The notes under the pieces were generated by a model. The model saw nothing but the letters and a program-made list of their open reading frames with translations, did no database searches and was not told the origin of the DNA. A stretch of 64,000 nt of DNA from Phaseolus vulgaris (Eukaryota; Streptophyta; Magnoliopsida; Fabales; Fabaceae): assembly GCF_000499845.2 (NCBI RefSeq), contig NC_023754.2:29217869-29281868 (forward strand). The letters are read 5' to 3'. Every line of letters starts with the position of its first letter. The first letter of the stretch is position 1. Shown here piece by piece: positions 1 to 13,579 of the stretch. The translations under genes were made by a program, and so were the position numbers.

Positions 1-3000
1 ATAATTATGCTGATTGTTGATATTAAAAAATATCTAAAATACTGGATCTACATTTTTTTCATTTAAGTATTATTTCTAATTAAGGGAAGGATACATTAGG
101 AAGATACAAGGTTACTAAAAACAATGATTATTATTAACTAAAAACAAGAATGAATTTAATCTCCTAGTGGAAGTCTAACTCTCAACGTCATAAAATCGAC
201 TTATAAAGTCATATTTACACTCATTTTATATAACTTTTAATTAATATGTAAACTACACACCCTCACATGACAGTTCGTGCGCGAGACAATATAATATGTG
301 TGATCCAGCGAGACAATATAGTATGTGTGATCCAATAACCAGTAACTTGATAAGTCACCGGAAGTGAATTTTAAGCTAATTAACCTCATATTATTTTTAT
401 CATCTAATATAACAATTAAAAACAGGATACAAAAATTTGATGAAAACAAACCCAGAAAAAAGATAAGACAGTGGAAAAAGACGCATACAAGGGAAGTAGA
501 GCTTGCTGGAAGGATCGAGCTTGAGACGACGTCGTGTGGGAAGGAGCGATCTGGCAAGGGAAGAAACAGAATTGGAGGTTGAAACAGTTGAATGGCGAAA
601 GGGAAGCTTCAACAAATTCCAAACTTTTCCTTCTGATTCTGATTGTGATTCTCGCCTTTCTTCACCTATTGCCATGCCTCAATCCCAACCAAAACCATTC
701 ACAATTATTCGCCACCTTCCTCTGCAACAATATGTAGTAAACGTCGTCGTTGACCCGCTCCCTAAATCCATACACCAAAACACAAACATTTTACTTTATC
801 ATTTTTAATATCTCTTTACTTCTTAATATTAGAATACAAAATCTGAAAAAAAATAGGTAAGACTCGTCATAAGTGCGAGTAGATTATGTAAATGAAGATT
901 TTTTTAAAGTTGGTTTAAAAAATGTATTAGAATTTATCTAGAAGAACTTATAATATCATTTGAAAAAACTAATATTATTGAGATTCTATTAAGAATTTTA
1001 GTTGTATAAGATAAAATTTATATTTAAATTGTTATAATAGAATCTGACTTTAATATTATATTATAAAAAATAAATATGTAAGATGACAATATATTGATGA
1101 TCTAATAATATTTCAATTAAGATTAATAAATAATTGTTAAGATAAGTTTTAGTTTACTGTGTTACTATATTAAATAGTAAACTTAAATTTATAAAATTGA
1201 CATATATAAAATAAAATTTATATTTTTATAAATAAAAATAAAACAAAATAACAAAATGCTCAAATTCCTAATCGAGATGAAAATCTCCAAATCTCAAACA
1301 CATTTTCAAGAACACAAACGAAAAAAATAAAAATAAAAATAGTAAAATTGAAGCTTTTTTTGTCGTTTCTTCACAGTTTACACATGTTGTGGGTAAGGTT
1401 GTTTGTCCGCATTAAAAAAGAAAGGTTTTGGATTTGAGAAAGTGGGGTTACAGATATAGTTACGGCTTCAGAGTGGAGGGTCCCACAATTGATGTGTTTA
1501 TGGTGGGAATTATTACTATAAAATTTCTATATTTGTTTAGAATTATTACTTTGACCCCGTAACTCATTTACTCTGCTAATCAATTATAAAAGATAAACAG
1601 AATAAATCACATGTTTATTATAATACCATCATATTTAGTAGATAGAATTTCTAAATATTGACCAGTAATTTGAATTATAAAATATCATTTGAGTGTTATC
1701 TCAACATTTAGAACCATGTATCTTATCTTTAGAAAAATAAAGAATTGACTTATATATCATCTTTCTAACTTGATTGACCAAACTTCTAATATAAAAAAAT
1801 AAACATTGATCAAAACTACTCAAACTACTTCTATAGTGATCCTACTCATTGCTTAAGTTTTGCATTTACAAAAAGTCATCCAAAATTATTAACTTTATGA
1901 TGTATAAACAAAATGTATATTTTGTAATATTTTGTCATTCAAACTAAAAATTATAGTTTAAGATTGAAATCCAATCGCATACTTAAAAAATATTAACTCA
2001 AAATATTTAGCATCAATATGTCTACATACTCATAAACTATAAAATTTTTCATAAATAAAAATTATTTCATAAAATGATCTTATATATAAAAAAAAAACAT
2101 TTTTTGTTTCAAAATTGTGTATGTTATTTTATAATTTTAAAAAATTCTCTGAGAAATGTCTGTAAGAAAATTTATCATCAGATCTAGGTCTTACTAGTGT
2201 ATGAACTCCAAAACAACCATTTTTTTTTTCAATAGTTTATAATCAAATTAAAATCAAGTCAGTCCAGTAAAAAATTATTATGGTTGACATTACTGTTCTA
2301 AATTTCAAAAACTTGTTAAAAGTTTTGGAAATTTTCTTCTAATTCTGACAAATAAATAATGCCTCTTCCAATGGAAAGAAAGGTATTAAAAAAATAATTT
2401 ATGTTATGAAGTCAAGCATCAAGTTGTGAAATTTGTAATCAATGAATCTTGAAAAACCAATCAAGTTCAGGTCTGGGAATGTTGGTCTGGGATGATGATT
2501 AAAAGAGGTATGATAAGTTTATATCTATTTTATGTTATATAATAATTTTATTTATATTTTTATTATAATTTGAATATAATATTTTATTATTAAAAAAATT
2601 ATCTTGAGAAAACAGGGATTGTCAAAAAAAATTATAAATTTATTTTTAATCAGTTTTGGTTCGAAATCAAGATTTATTAGTGAATCCGAATCTATCAATA
2701 CCTACTTTAACTTCCAAAGAAACTTACATGATTAATTTTAGAACTAAGAACATATTGCTAATGAAAATTTCTATTTTTTTCCTGTTGATATATTGGTGAT
2801 TTGCCTATATATATTTCTCAATGATTGTCTTCATTGTTTGTGTCTCATTTTAGTTGTCCTAACAAATACAGTACTCTAAGTATTTGTTTGTATGATGAAT
2901 ATTGTTATATAAACCAGTTAAATATGCCTTATTTTATATTTATATTTTTTATTATTTTTGAATCAAATAAAAAATGCATGACTAAACTAGGAAACTGAGA

Positions 3001-3469
3001 ATATTATAAAAAAGAACATAAATACACAAAAGAGAACAGAATAATGAGAAGTTTTTTTTTTTTTTACTGAAATTAAACTAATCTGAATATATACAAGTAC
3101 TTAACGGATTCTAAGACAAGCTAAAGATAGATAAAATATAAAACAGAGAGCGAGTGTTCGACACCTGAAAACATAGAAATAACAAAGAATCAGAAAAATA
3201 AATAAATGCTAAACAACTGTACAAATAAAAAGAACTAAGATTTAGAAAAAATAAACTAATATTAGTTTCTTAGTAGCATTTATCCATATCTTTCAACAGG
3301 TGTAGATATACTCATCATTATCTATAACATTAATACATAGATAGGTATAAATCATGAATTTGAGATTAAAGAAGGTAAAAAAAGAAGTAATTAATTAATA
3401 AAAGGAGGTTATAATAAGCATGCATTGGTGTGTCTTACATGATCTAAAAGTGAAGGATGAAGTTTCAGA
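1..3469. other. AT-rich intergenic DNA, no supported gene
   Basis: This stretch is strongly AT-rich with many short A and T runs (for example a T run near 3053-3065). A slightly more GC-rich patch at 480-770 gives several overlapping open frames under 105 codons on both strands. None resembles a family I know and none has a clear splice partner. No tRNA, hairpin precursor or transposon end was recognised. Confidence 0.6.
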
Positions 3470-3667
3470 TCAATTGGGACCCCAGCAGCTCAAGTACATG
3501 ACAGTTCTGAGAGACTCTTCTGCCTTTTTAAGGTTGTCATTGTTGTTGGGAGCTTTGAAGGGAGGTGGTGAAGTTGAGAAGAAGAAAGCCTTCTTTAAAT
3601 CTCTCAGAGATTTAATGGTTGATTCACACTTTGAACCTTGCTCTTTCATGCACTGAAACATCCTCAT
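3470..3667 (-). CDS. wound-induced polypeptide (WIP/DUF3774) family, short form
   Basis: The 65-residue intronless frame ends in EESLRTVMYLSCWGPN, the hallmark C-terminus of plant wound-responsive family proteins (DUF3774), and carries the upstream MKEQG...STIKSL segment that matches the usual ALKDQG...YTIRSL region. Family members are usually about 80-100 residues and begin with an RAWxVAASVGxVEAL-like segment. That segment is missing here: an in-frame TAG lies only three codons before the first ATG at 3667, so the short form is real in this sequence. The first Met is followed by two more (residues 3 and 7), so the exact start is uncertain. WIP genes are wound- and stress-inducible, and their products are proposed precursors of signalling peptides. 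Whether this shortened form is functional is unknown. A TATA-like motif lies about 50 bp upstream. Confidence 0.8.
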   Translation of the reverse strand: MRMFQCMKEQGSKCESTIKSLRDLKKAFFFSTSPPPFKAPNNNDNLKKAEESLRTVMYLSCWGPN

Positions 3668-3712
3668 TCCACTCTGCTATATCACTCTGCTCATGTACCT
3701 CAATATCACAAA

Positions 3713-3720
3713 CTTATATA
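3713..3720 (-). promoter_or_regulatory. TATA box of the WIP gene
   Basis: The minus strand reads TATATAAG here, about 46-53 bp before the WIP start codon. That is a good TATA match and implies a very short 5' leader. Position and match are seen; function is inferred. Confidence 0.45.
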
Positions 3721-6197
3721 CAAAATAAAACTGCTTCAAGACATAAATGCCTTCTGAAAATTTAAGATTTTTTCGAATATGTCCAAGTTCAGATACATCT
3801 ATAAAATATGCGATGTGGGACTAAAAAACATTAAAAAAAAACATGGGGCAACCGGAGTAGAAGGTCGAAACAACCTGTGGTTTTTGTGTTACAAGGTAGA
3901 AACTGTGGGCGGATATAAGTCCGTGGGCGCATGAGACTCGTGTCGGAAGCATGAATTTGAGAAGGCCACGTAGGAATTTCGAAATTATCCTCGGCTGAGT
4001 GAAACGGTCAAAACCGAAGAATGATGAGTTATTTCTGCGTTTGGTTTGTTCTAACTCTAATTAAAAGCTTGTTCTTCTTCTTTTCACCGTAATCCACCTG
4101 TCACTGTTTCTATCTAATTATCACCACGTGGATTCGGATAATGATATTATTTTTTGCTAAATAATAATAGTAATATGATATTTTTATTATATTATTATTA
4201 GGATATTTTTCTATCAATCTCTCAAATGAATTTTGTAAAGAGTACTTAGTATGTGAATTTTGATACAAAGATGTTATGAAGTTTTATAAAAATAAATAAA
4301 TATAGCTTCCAATTAATATAAATAAGAGTTTTGAACTTGTTAAGCTCATTCATTTTATAAATTAGTGAATTTGGTCTGTGTACATTGAAACCTAAATTTT
4401 AAAAATGTCTTTAACAAATGTCAGCCTTAAAATGATTATATAGGGATCATGTTATCTATGACAACGGTTCTTTACAGGATTTAAGAGAAGATAAAATAAC
4501 TACAATACTTCTAATATTTCCCTCTTCACAGTTTTTCCATAGGTAGATCTTGGTATATTTTAACATGTGAATCTTGGTTTTTTGGTAAGTTTTTTATCTC
4601 ACAATTTGATGTAGTATGATAGGTTGTTGTTATTGCCTCTCTCGGATATTGTTCTTAACTCTCTCAGTTGTAGGTCTTGGCTCTCAAACAAATGAGTGTA
4701 CTTGCAAAGTGCTCTAATGATAAAGTTAGAATTATGTTAATCAAGTCATCTATTTATACTGTTTTTATTGGGCTTTATCAATCTTATTAAGTTTTAACTT
4801 TTTGTACTTTGTATTTACTGAGTATATTCTTAATATTTTGAGCTTGACCTTGGGCTTTAATACAATATCAAAGTTGTTAATTCTTTTACCTTTTTCTATC
4901 TTATAATAAAAATCATTTGTTTCATGTTAATCACATGGTATTTTTTTGGATATTTTATTTTTACGAGTGTCTTTTGATTGACATTCATGTTCAGTTTAAG
5001 CCTTAATGCAGGCTTTTGGGGTAGTGTGTAAATATCTTTCTTTAACTCCTTTTATTGAAGTTTTTCTCTATTTCTATAGTTTTCATCATAGTAAGCGTTT
5101 TGGTTGGTTATCATTAATCAGCTAGTCTAAGGCGTGTTTGTTGTCACCTTTCACTTCTTATTATAAAAATTTCAAAGAAAGATTTTTTAAAGTACTTATA
5201 GAAGAAACCGAGAGAAAATATTTATATGATGAGAATGTTTTGAAGTTTACCTTTTATTAGACGGGTAGTCCTTTAAAATTTAACTTTTGGTCCAATCATT
5301 AAAGTCGGAAAATCTTCAAGTCGTTTTGGTTATAGATATTTGAGCCAGAAGATGTTATATGCATGTAAATCGATTTTGAAGAAAGTAATTCAACTCCAAC
5401 TACAAATTCTTGCTTTCTTCTAAAGTAAGTTCACTCGACACCTCTAAACAAGAAATAAAGCTATGGAAAAAGTTTTCTGCTGCTGAAGAAGGAAGAAGTT
5501 CACACAACAATGACAAATGCTTTCAAATGATACACCACACGTTCACAAGTTTATGAAGTTTTTTTTTTAAATCAGTAAAAAAATTCTTACATGTGGTAAG
5601 TGTTTAGTAATTTAGTTCACATGTATGCATACTATCCTCACACTCGCCTTCTAACCCAAATATGATAATTTTGTACCTATATGGAAGCAAACACAATCTT
5701 AAATTATTTCTTACAATCCATAAGTACCTGGGATCTTTACTACAAATTTTATATTATCTAATTGTGTTATATTTACAAAATTAATTTGTTAGTCATCAAA
5801 GTTTAGATAAGGATGTATGCATATTAAAATATTAATCTATTTAAAAAAAAATATGTTATCGTTTATTTCTTAAAATATGAAACACTGCAATGATAGTTTT
5901 AAAATATAATTTATTTAAAAGGAAATATTTGTACAATTATTTTAACTATTAAGCTAATTATTTACTATATTTTAGTTTTTAAAAATCTGAATAATATTTT
6001 ATTTAATTTGTTTGGTTTTTTACATTTTGAATTAAAATAAATAAAAATTACACTTCTAAAGGTTTTTAATTTATTATTTTTAAAGGGTAAAATAACAATA
6101 TCTTATACTTCAAAAGAAATAATTTATTTTCATTTTCAGCACCGCTCATTCCCTTATCCACTGTTTATCACCCGTCTCTCCTCAACGGCGAGAATCG
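3721..6197. other. intergenic region between the WIP and PAP phosphatase genes
   Basis: No gene is recognised. The part at 3840-4130 is less AT-rich and contains a palindromic G-box (CCACGTGG, 4124-4131), about 460 bp upstream of the WIP gene on its strand, so it may belong to that promoter. The part at 4450-5560 has moderate base composition but only broken frames. It could be an old transposon that I cannot name. The final 600 bp are very AT-rich up to the leader of the next gene. Confidence 0.5.
4124..4131. promoter_or_regulatory. G-box (CCACGTGG) in the putative WIP promoter
   Basis: A perfect palindromic G-box core, the binding site class of plant bZIP and bHLH factors. It lies about 460 bp upstream of the minus-strand WIP gene. 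Regulation by it is inferred only. Confidence 0.35.
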
Positions 6198-9100
6198 ATG
6201 GCGATGAATATCCTGCGTTCACAAATCTCCGCCGTCCCACTTTTTGACGGTGCCGCCACTCGCCGTCGTCGCTCTGCCACATTCCGCTTCAACGTAAGGT
6301 CTCTTCCGTTCTTCTCAAAACCAAACACTTTCATTTCCTCTCAAATCCTCCATTTGCCTCACTCCGATTTTTGCAATCCATTAGGGCATCCCTTCCTCTT
6401 CCGCACCAAAACGCTAAGTACCACAAAGAGCTTGAAGCTGCTGTTGACGTAGTCCAGAAGGCCTGCAATTTCGCTCTCCATGTAATCTTCTGTGACTTAT
6501 TTTTTGTGTGTACTTGCTGAACCCTGAGAACCGATTCCGTCACAACTAGATTTTATGTGCATTGTTCTTTTTTAAGTATTAAAGCATCAGTAAGCAGTGA
6601 CACTGGTCTCTGAAACTAAGAAAATGTTAAAGAAGTCTTGAGATATCAAGTCCAAGAACTTAACTCTGTAGTATCATTTAGTTCCCAAATACAAGTTAAT
6701 ATTTTATTTTAGTCACACATTTTTTTTTTGAAATGTGGATTAATTTGATTATCGATATATATTTTAAAAAACTCTCTTTAATTTCCTTTAGTATAGGGAC
6801 TAATATGACGTCCTACGAGATGAGAGATCAAAATGACTGTTTATTTTTTATAGCATTGAAGAATGTTATGTGATTTGTGTTAGTTGTCTTCAATCTGCAG
6901 GTGCAATCATCTTTGTTCTCAACTGAAGGGAAGGTTATTGAGAAAAATGACCAGACTCCCGTGACTATTGCAGACTTTGGAGTTCAGGCTCTTATAAGTT
7001 TGGGTATTAACTTTGTGTCAAGTATAAAAAGTAGCTTAACTTATTTCTGAATTGTGATGCTGTATGAATGAAACCAATGCGGTGTAAGTCTAATGAATTT
7101 TAATTAATATGGTCCATAACAGTTCTACGTAAATTGGTATTTTGTCTAGGGACATTATGATGAACATTTTTTTCTAAAGGACTCAGCTCAGTGAAACTTG
7201 CAAAATGCCAATGAAATCTGATTGATACTCATAATTTCTGGCCAATGTGATGTATAAAGAACTGAGTACACGAACTAAATTTTTTCCTGATGCGTGCAAG
7301 GCCAGTATTGCACGCGCAAAAGTGGATCGGGAATAGGTAGATTTGCACGGCAATGAGTCAACACCCCTTGCTAGCCCCTTTGCAAGCATTAGGAACAAGT
7401 TTTAGATAAACACTTTTGAAACAAGTTGAATATAGGCAATGTGTGATTTTTTCCCGCTTGGAATACCACTAAAAACACAACGTATAAAAGTGTAATTGTA
7501 AACACTAGTTTGCTGCAACATAGTTTTCTTGTATTAATGTAATTAATGTAGTATTATAATTAGCATGTAGCCTTAAAAATAATTTATCAGAAGTTATTAT
7601 TTTGATGGTATTGAAATTTTTTGTTTTATCGTATGTGGTTATCAAAACAGAGTTAAATAAGCTGTTCCCTTCTATACCTCTGGTGGCTGAGGAGGACTCT
7701 GCTTTCTTGCGATCAAGAAACTTAGTAGGTACTGTGTTTGATGCAATAACTGCTACAGATAGCTCCACATGTAAACCATTGACACAAGATGATGTACTAG
7801 AAGCAATTGATAGAGGAAGCAAGGATGCTTTTGTATTTGGACCAAAGCCGGCCACATATTGGGTGGGCATGTCTGAGTAGTTATATTAAATGCCGTGAAG
7901 TGATGCAGTTAGCTTCCTAAAATTTTGATTCATGGCTTCATTTTTTATGTTGTTGTATGACACATTTCACATTGCGTCCCTGGAGATGAGAAAATGGTGG
8001 TATATTTTTACTGTTTTATGAAAACTACATACTTTTACAAGTTCACTTCTGTTGGTCACTGGGACCTTATCTATTTAGAGGTTGATGTTGGATATTTATA
8101 TATTTACTTCTCATGTTTGATTTTTCCTATTATAACTTATGGTAAATTCATTGGATAAATACAGCTGCTTGACCCAATTGATGGCACACGTGGTTTTCTA
8201 ATGGCTGGCAAAGCCTTTTATGTGGTAAGTTATAACGTGGGTTATACTGTTTGAATTTCTTTTTAATAATAGTGCATAAGAGAGACATGTCCTAAAGGTT
8301 TCCATTTGGAAGAGCCTTTTGTTGTAGAGCTAACCTTGTGATAGTGCTTGAATTGTGATGCACATTTATCTCAAGTAACTGGTACAAATAAGCTGCATTT
8401 GTATATCTTTGTATAAGGAATTTTTGTTACGAGTTTTATTTTCTTCACATTGTGTCATGTTTATTCAATTGATATTATCTTAATCTAAGTGATTTCCAAA
8501 AAAATACAGGTTGGTTTGGCTCTGGTTGTTGAAGGAGAGATTGTAATTGGTGTTATGGGCTGTCCTACCTGGAAGGAAGATTTATCTGAGAAATCCTCTG
8601 CGGAGAATGGGGAGGGGTGGGATTCTCTTCATGGATCAGGAACTGTAATGATTGCCCAGAAAGGCTGTGGAACATGGATGAAAAGTTTGAATAGCCAACT
8701 GAAATCACCTGATGTGTGGACCAGATGTTTTGTTGATGGGTCTGACAAAATACATAAAGCACGATTTTGTATTTCAGATAGTGAAAAATGGGAAGCACTG
8801 CCACTGTTTCCTTTATTTAATGCAACAAGCAATGCTGATGACGTAGGCAGCAACCAAATTCTTCTTTTGCGGGCATGTTGTGGAAGGTCTCAGCAATATT
8901 ATCTATTTTCTTACTTGATTACATGCAATCAAAACTTCTTTAACAATTGATGTTCTATGTGGCGAAGCGTAGGGTAGCTGGTAAAATCTAAAGCAATTAT
9001 TAGTATGTGTTATTTCTTATTCTATTTTTACTGCTTAAATTTCCCGAGATTTGTTTTTTAAGTTAAAGTTTTGCAGTGTGCGTTCGAAAGGAAGTCTTTG

Positions 9101-10352
9101 TTAATATCTTATATCTGAAGGCTAAAGAGAGAAGTTGTTGCTCTAATTAGTATTTACTAATTCATTTAACTCTGATTACTATCTTGTAATTTGTTGATAG
9201 TTTCATCTCATGGAGTTAAAATTGCCAATATCTTTTAGCTTTATTGATTTTTCACCCTTTCTTCCTTTCATTTGTCCATTCCTTGATTTCTTATGGATCA
9301 ATGCAGTTTATCCAAGTATTTGATGGTGGCCTCAGGAAGAGCATCTATCTTCATTCTTCGAGCAAAACAGAAGCCCATTATAATGGTATCCTATAAATTT
9401 TTAGGTTTGTAGTTGGTCGGATAACTTATTCAGTGATACATTCTTTATTTGGTCTTGTGTAGGCCTGGGACCATGCTGCTGGCCTTATATGCGTTCATGA
9501 AGCAGGGGGGAAGGTATTTCTTTTTCCTATCATTTTTGTGTGTTAAATATACGAAAAGCATGTCATAATATCATCATTGAATCTTAGGTATGTTAGAGTA
9601 TATTAGAAGATCTATTAAGATTGACTTCCACATTTTCTTATATTTTGTTATTTGTTTTTTATTAAATTAGAATTAGAATTTTGAGTCTAGTATATGTATA
9701 AAGAAGAGTCAGTGTATTGTCTTTCGTAGCCCAACTTATCCAAAGCCAATTTTTTTTTGCTCGTTTCTTTCCCTTGTGGACATATAGTTAAAGGTATGCA
9801 TAATAATTTATTCCAAATATTTACCCTGAGAACTATTACTAGTCTAGATGATTGTTGTGCCCCGAATAACTGATGGCAGCTAGTTTACATATATTTCCTT
9901 TTTCATCTAACTAAAAGGCGTTATTTGCTATTTGATGTACATGGCATCGTGGATTTCTTATTAAAGGAATTATTCTAGTGACAATGTGGTGTGGTGATTG
10001 AGCACAGCGGTCGAAACCCGAAACCTTTTACTTTTAGTCTCGTTACATTGTCCAGTCTTGGATTTATGAAATGCCTTTAAAGTTATTTAGCAGATTTGTA
10101 GTTCACGGACACTTGTATACGATTTCCATACTTTGTTATATAAGTTTACCCTTTAATGCATCACTTTTTCTCTTTTCATTTGATGATAATATCCAATTTG
10201 ATCAGGTTACAGACTGGAACGGCAGTGAAATAGATCTGGCGGCGGATGTTGATGGCCGGCGGATTATATATCCCTCTGACGGTATCCTTGCTACCAACGG
10301 CCTTATACATAACCAGGTTTTGCAGATTATCTATCAGACTGCAAGAGTTTGA
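6198..10352 (+). CDS. probable PAP-specific phosphatase, organelle-targeted (IMPase superfamily)
   Basis: Nine exons: 6198-6298, 6385-6481, 6901-7003, 7651-7862, 8165-8224, 8510-8886, 9307-9385, 9463-9513, 10206-10352. They join in frame to 408 residues. The enzyme family removes the 3'-phosphate of 3'-phosphoadenosine 5'-phosphate (PAP), a by-product of sulfotransferases and a chloroplast/mitochondrion stress signal. Seen motifs: DQTPVTIAD (residues 83-91), AEED (113-116), the metal-binding DPIDGT (174-179) and WDHAAG (345-350), which is the full Mg-dependent, Li-sensitive phosphatase set. The Arg-rich first 35 residues lack family similarity and look like a transit peptide. It best matches my memory of Arabidopsis At4g05090 (putative mitochondrial PAP phosphatase) rather than SAL1. 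All introns are GT-AG; the exon 1 donor (AAG/GT at 6299) was chosen because the in-frame alternative, six bases earlier, leads to a stop. No broken motif. Confidence 0.9.
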
Positions 10353-10724
10353 TCTTAGGGGAATTGTTCATCCCAACTGTTTGTGAATTGATTTATATGA
10401 AAATAGTACATGTATATTCATGTTTTAAGAATTTTTTACATTGATTTGTCATAAATATGTGATAAATTTATTGATTTTTGTAATAATTATTTTAAACATC
10501 ATCCTTGTAATTTTTTTATTGATTAATGTATAAAAATTACATTGACACGGGAGACTTTATTTTGACTATGTTACTTTGAATTGAGATTTTTAACTGACCA
10601 AAAAATCATTTTATAAGTATAATGTCTCGTCCAAATACAGGTGGAGTGGATAAATGTTCTGGCTGACAATGGGCTGGAGGTATTATAACACTGGAACAAA
10701 AATTCGTTTCAATTAGTAAATTCT
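10353..10724. other. 3' flank of the PAP phosphatase gene
   Basis: AT-rich sequence that probably holds the 3' UTR and poly(A) site. No further frame is recognised before the LINE relic begins. Confidence 0.4.
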
Positions 10725-11355
10725 ATTAAGGGGAGGAGATGATTTATAATTGTGGAAGAAACCTGGGGAGATAAAAAACAGAGAGTTACATTGTAAATGT
10801 TTATTCGTTCAGTGAATTAAGAGACAACCAGAGTTTATGGGAGGAATTGATTAGGATTACAAGAAGCAGATCAAAACAAAATATGGTGTGTAGTAGGAGC
10901 TTTCTATAAACTGAGGAGAGGGAAGGAGTAAATCGGTTGGGGGCTAATAGGTCTGAAATAGAAAAATTTAATCTTTTCATCGAGGAGATGGAATGGAACT
11001 GTTAGACATTCCTATGTTAGGACGAAGGTATACATGGTATAGATCTAACAGGTTAGTAAAACCTAGGATTGTTAGGTTAGTATCACAAGAGTAGCTTCAA
11101 ATTTGGAACGATAGCAAACAATATGCTATGAATAGAATGATTTCAGGCTACTCTGCATTGATACTTGAGAATAAATTAATAGATTGGGGACTTAGACCAT
11201 TTAGAGCTTTCGATATATGTGAAACATACAATGGATTTTCAGAATTTATAAAGGAGAAATGAGAAACGTATGAAAGTGAAGGAAATGGCATTTGGGAACT
11301 GAAATAGAAACTAAAGAGAGCTGGATGTGAAAGATGTGGAAGATGATGGATCAAA
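10725..11355 (+). mobile_element. decayed LINE (L1-type) endonuclease fragment
   Basis: Reading across several frames and stops on the plus strand gives pieces typical of plant LINE-1 endonucleases. These are VNVYSFSELRD...LWEELI near 10790-10850, NLFIEEME near 10967-10996, LDIPMLGRRYTWYRSNRLVKPRI near 11000-11070, the ALILENKLIDWGLRPFRAFD block near 11155-11210, and FSEFIKEK near 11237. The order matches the family (endonuclease C-terminal half). Stops and frameshifts break it throughout, and no reverse transcriptase follows, so it is a dead 5'-truncated and 3'-lost copy. It sits just downstream of the phosphatase gene. Confidence 0.75.
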
Positions 11356-13296
11356 ATAAAATGTTATGTCATTTCAGACTCTCTGATACATGATCGCAAC
11401 TTGAAAAAATTCACCTTTTTTTTTCTATTGTTTTCAGCACTGTGTTTTTTTTTCAATGGAAAGAACTGACTGAACACGGGAACCAAAATTTTATATATTC
11501 TTGAGACAAAACAGAAATGTATTATACGTCAGAGAACAACTATTTCTCTGGTATACACCTCTAAGTAGTCTTTGAGAAATATTACAAATATGACTATTTA
11601 GAGAATTTGACTATTAGAATGCCATAATAATGAGAGAGAAAAAAAACATTTTGATTTAATCCATACATCAGGCTTTTCTGCCTTTGATTCAGTAAAGAGA
11701 ATTAAAACAGTATGGGTTTCCCATGTATTCATATTGACTAAACTATGTGTGAAACCATATATACTTTTAAAACCCTTTATATAATTTCTTCTGGTTTCCA
11801 TCTCCAAATTTGACCAGAAGTGTGGTTTACCAAAGCATGGCAATGCTATATATGCACCTAACCAAGGATTATGGGGGGTAAAAGAATTCTTCTAATTCTA
11901 TCAATTATTGTCTTCTACAGCCTTGAGTGTATCTTTGAGGGATTACTACCTCATTGGAAACTGTATTAAAATCATAGTCGTGGCGTTGAATTAAACTGTG
12001 GTCTAATTTCACTGAATACCTACCTAAAGAGCTTGCATTTAGAGATTATTATTCTGTCTTCAACTATTTGCTGCTACTACCTATTTCATTATATTAATTT
12101 ATAGGATTGTAAAGCTTTTATATATCAAAAACCCTAATCCATGGAGGAAAGTTCTGGAGCTCCATGAAAGGCCAGGTGTTATTTATAAATTGAACTATCA
12201 ATCTAGCATAGTACCATTTTCTCAACACTGCTTATCTTCTGCCAATCATATCTCATCCTAATCAATTATTTAGACTGGATAATAAAGTTCTTAGCTAGCT
12301 AGCACAATACCATATACGATGCTAATTTAAAAATGTGATTTATTACCTTAAAATATTAGTGCTAGCTCTTTATTTGCGCAAGCTTCGGATCTCGTATCTG
12401 AAAATAATGCCTTAAAACCAAAAAATAGTTTTCAAAGTTTGTTGAAGCTATTGAACAGCTCATAACAAATAATTAGCAAATTCTAAGACAGCAGTCACCA
12501 AATTTGGGTACACGAATGCCTCTTTACTACACGTGGACACCTTCTTGTGGATGCTTAATTGAGAGCTCCAAATTAAATAAGCATATATGTCTATGCATGT
12601 CACACACACAGGGAAGGAAACAAATTGAACACTGTTGATGCATTTAATAATTCTCCTAATAAACTATGTGATGATTTCGTTGCATGACATGACAACGTCT
12701 CCAGAATATGAAGCACCAAAACTTGATCGACGTATCATAATCTTTTGTAGATTGCAGAGAAGTTAGGTTTGAATTAACAAACATATACATAATTTAGCAA
12801 TGGCTCCCACACTACAAAATGTTTAAGAATATTTTAGTACCAAAACTTGAACATTTTCTGGAGGGAGATAAACTGTTGCCAAAAAGAGTAGTTAGGTTTA
12901 AAAACATGGTGGCTACGCGATAGGAGAAATGTTAAAGAAAACAGAAAGGGAAACAAATCATATGGGAGAAAATCTGAGTGGAAGATTAAATTAACGTTTG
13001 ACTTAATAGCTTGTGTGCATTAGGCAGAGTTGGGTGAGACCATTTTGAAGACAATGAATCCTTAGTAACCAATGGTAATTTCACACCTTACCATCTTTTC
13101 CATTCATGAATCTTGAAAACTATGACTAAAATACAAAACTATCAATATCTATCAAACCATTTTGCTCATCATAATTTTTCTTCTCAGCAAACATGTACGA
13201 ACAACATCAATTTTATATATATTTAACGTGTATTAGGTGAGAAAGGAGAATGTGATGAAAAGAGTAAATGCTGCTCATATTTAAAATATGCTTAAA
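11356..13296. other. intergenic DNA, nothing recognised
   Basis: About 1.9 kb of ordinary AT-rich sequence with only short random frames. An ACACGTGG motif lies near 12530. No gene, tRNA or transposon end was recognised. Confidence 0.5.
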
Positions 13297-13579
13297 ATAT
13301 TATTTAATTAAAATAATCCTAATTTAAAACTAAGTGTTAAAGCTTAAGAAAATAATATTTTCATATTAGACATCCACTTCAGAATTTACTTTTAAAAATA
13401 ATATAATAGTTAAAAAATATTATTTAATTAAAATAATCTCAATTATATACTTAAAATAGTCTTAATTAAAGTACTATAATTTAAAACTAAGAGTTAAAGT
13501 TTAAGAAAATAGTAAATTTTTTCATATTTCACATCCCACTTGACAATTTACTTTTAAGAATAATATAATGATTAAAAAA
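13297..13579. repeat. imperfect two-copy tandem duplication
   Basis: Two adjacent related blocks, roughly 13297-13415 and 13416-13579, share AATATTATTTAATTAAAA, AAAACTAAG(T/A)GTTAAAG and CAATTTACTTTTAA-like segments in the same order. The second copy has an extra stretch of about 40 bp. Function is unknown and it is probably a simple local duplication. Confidence 0.6.

Noticed and set aside
364..808. Several overlapping 65-105 codon frames on both strands in a slightly GC-richer patch
   Set aside because: None shows a known domain, signal peptide plus peptide motif, or splice partner. Overlap on both strands argues for chance openness.
12130..12180. GGAGCTCCATGAAAGG segment resembling a miR159/319 arm
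   Set aside because: The matching mature strand and a foldback of suitable length are not present nearby.
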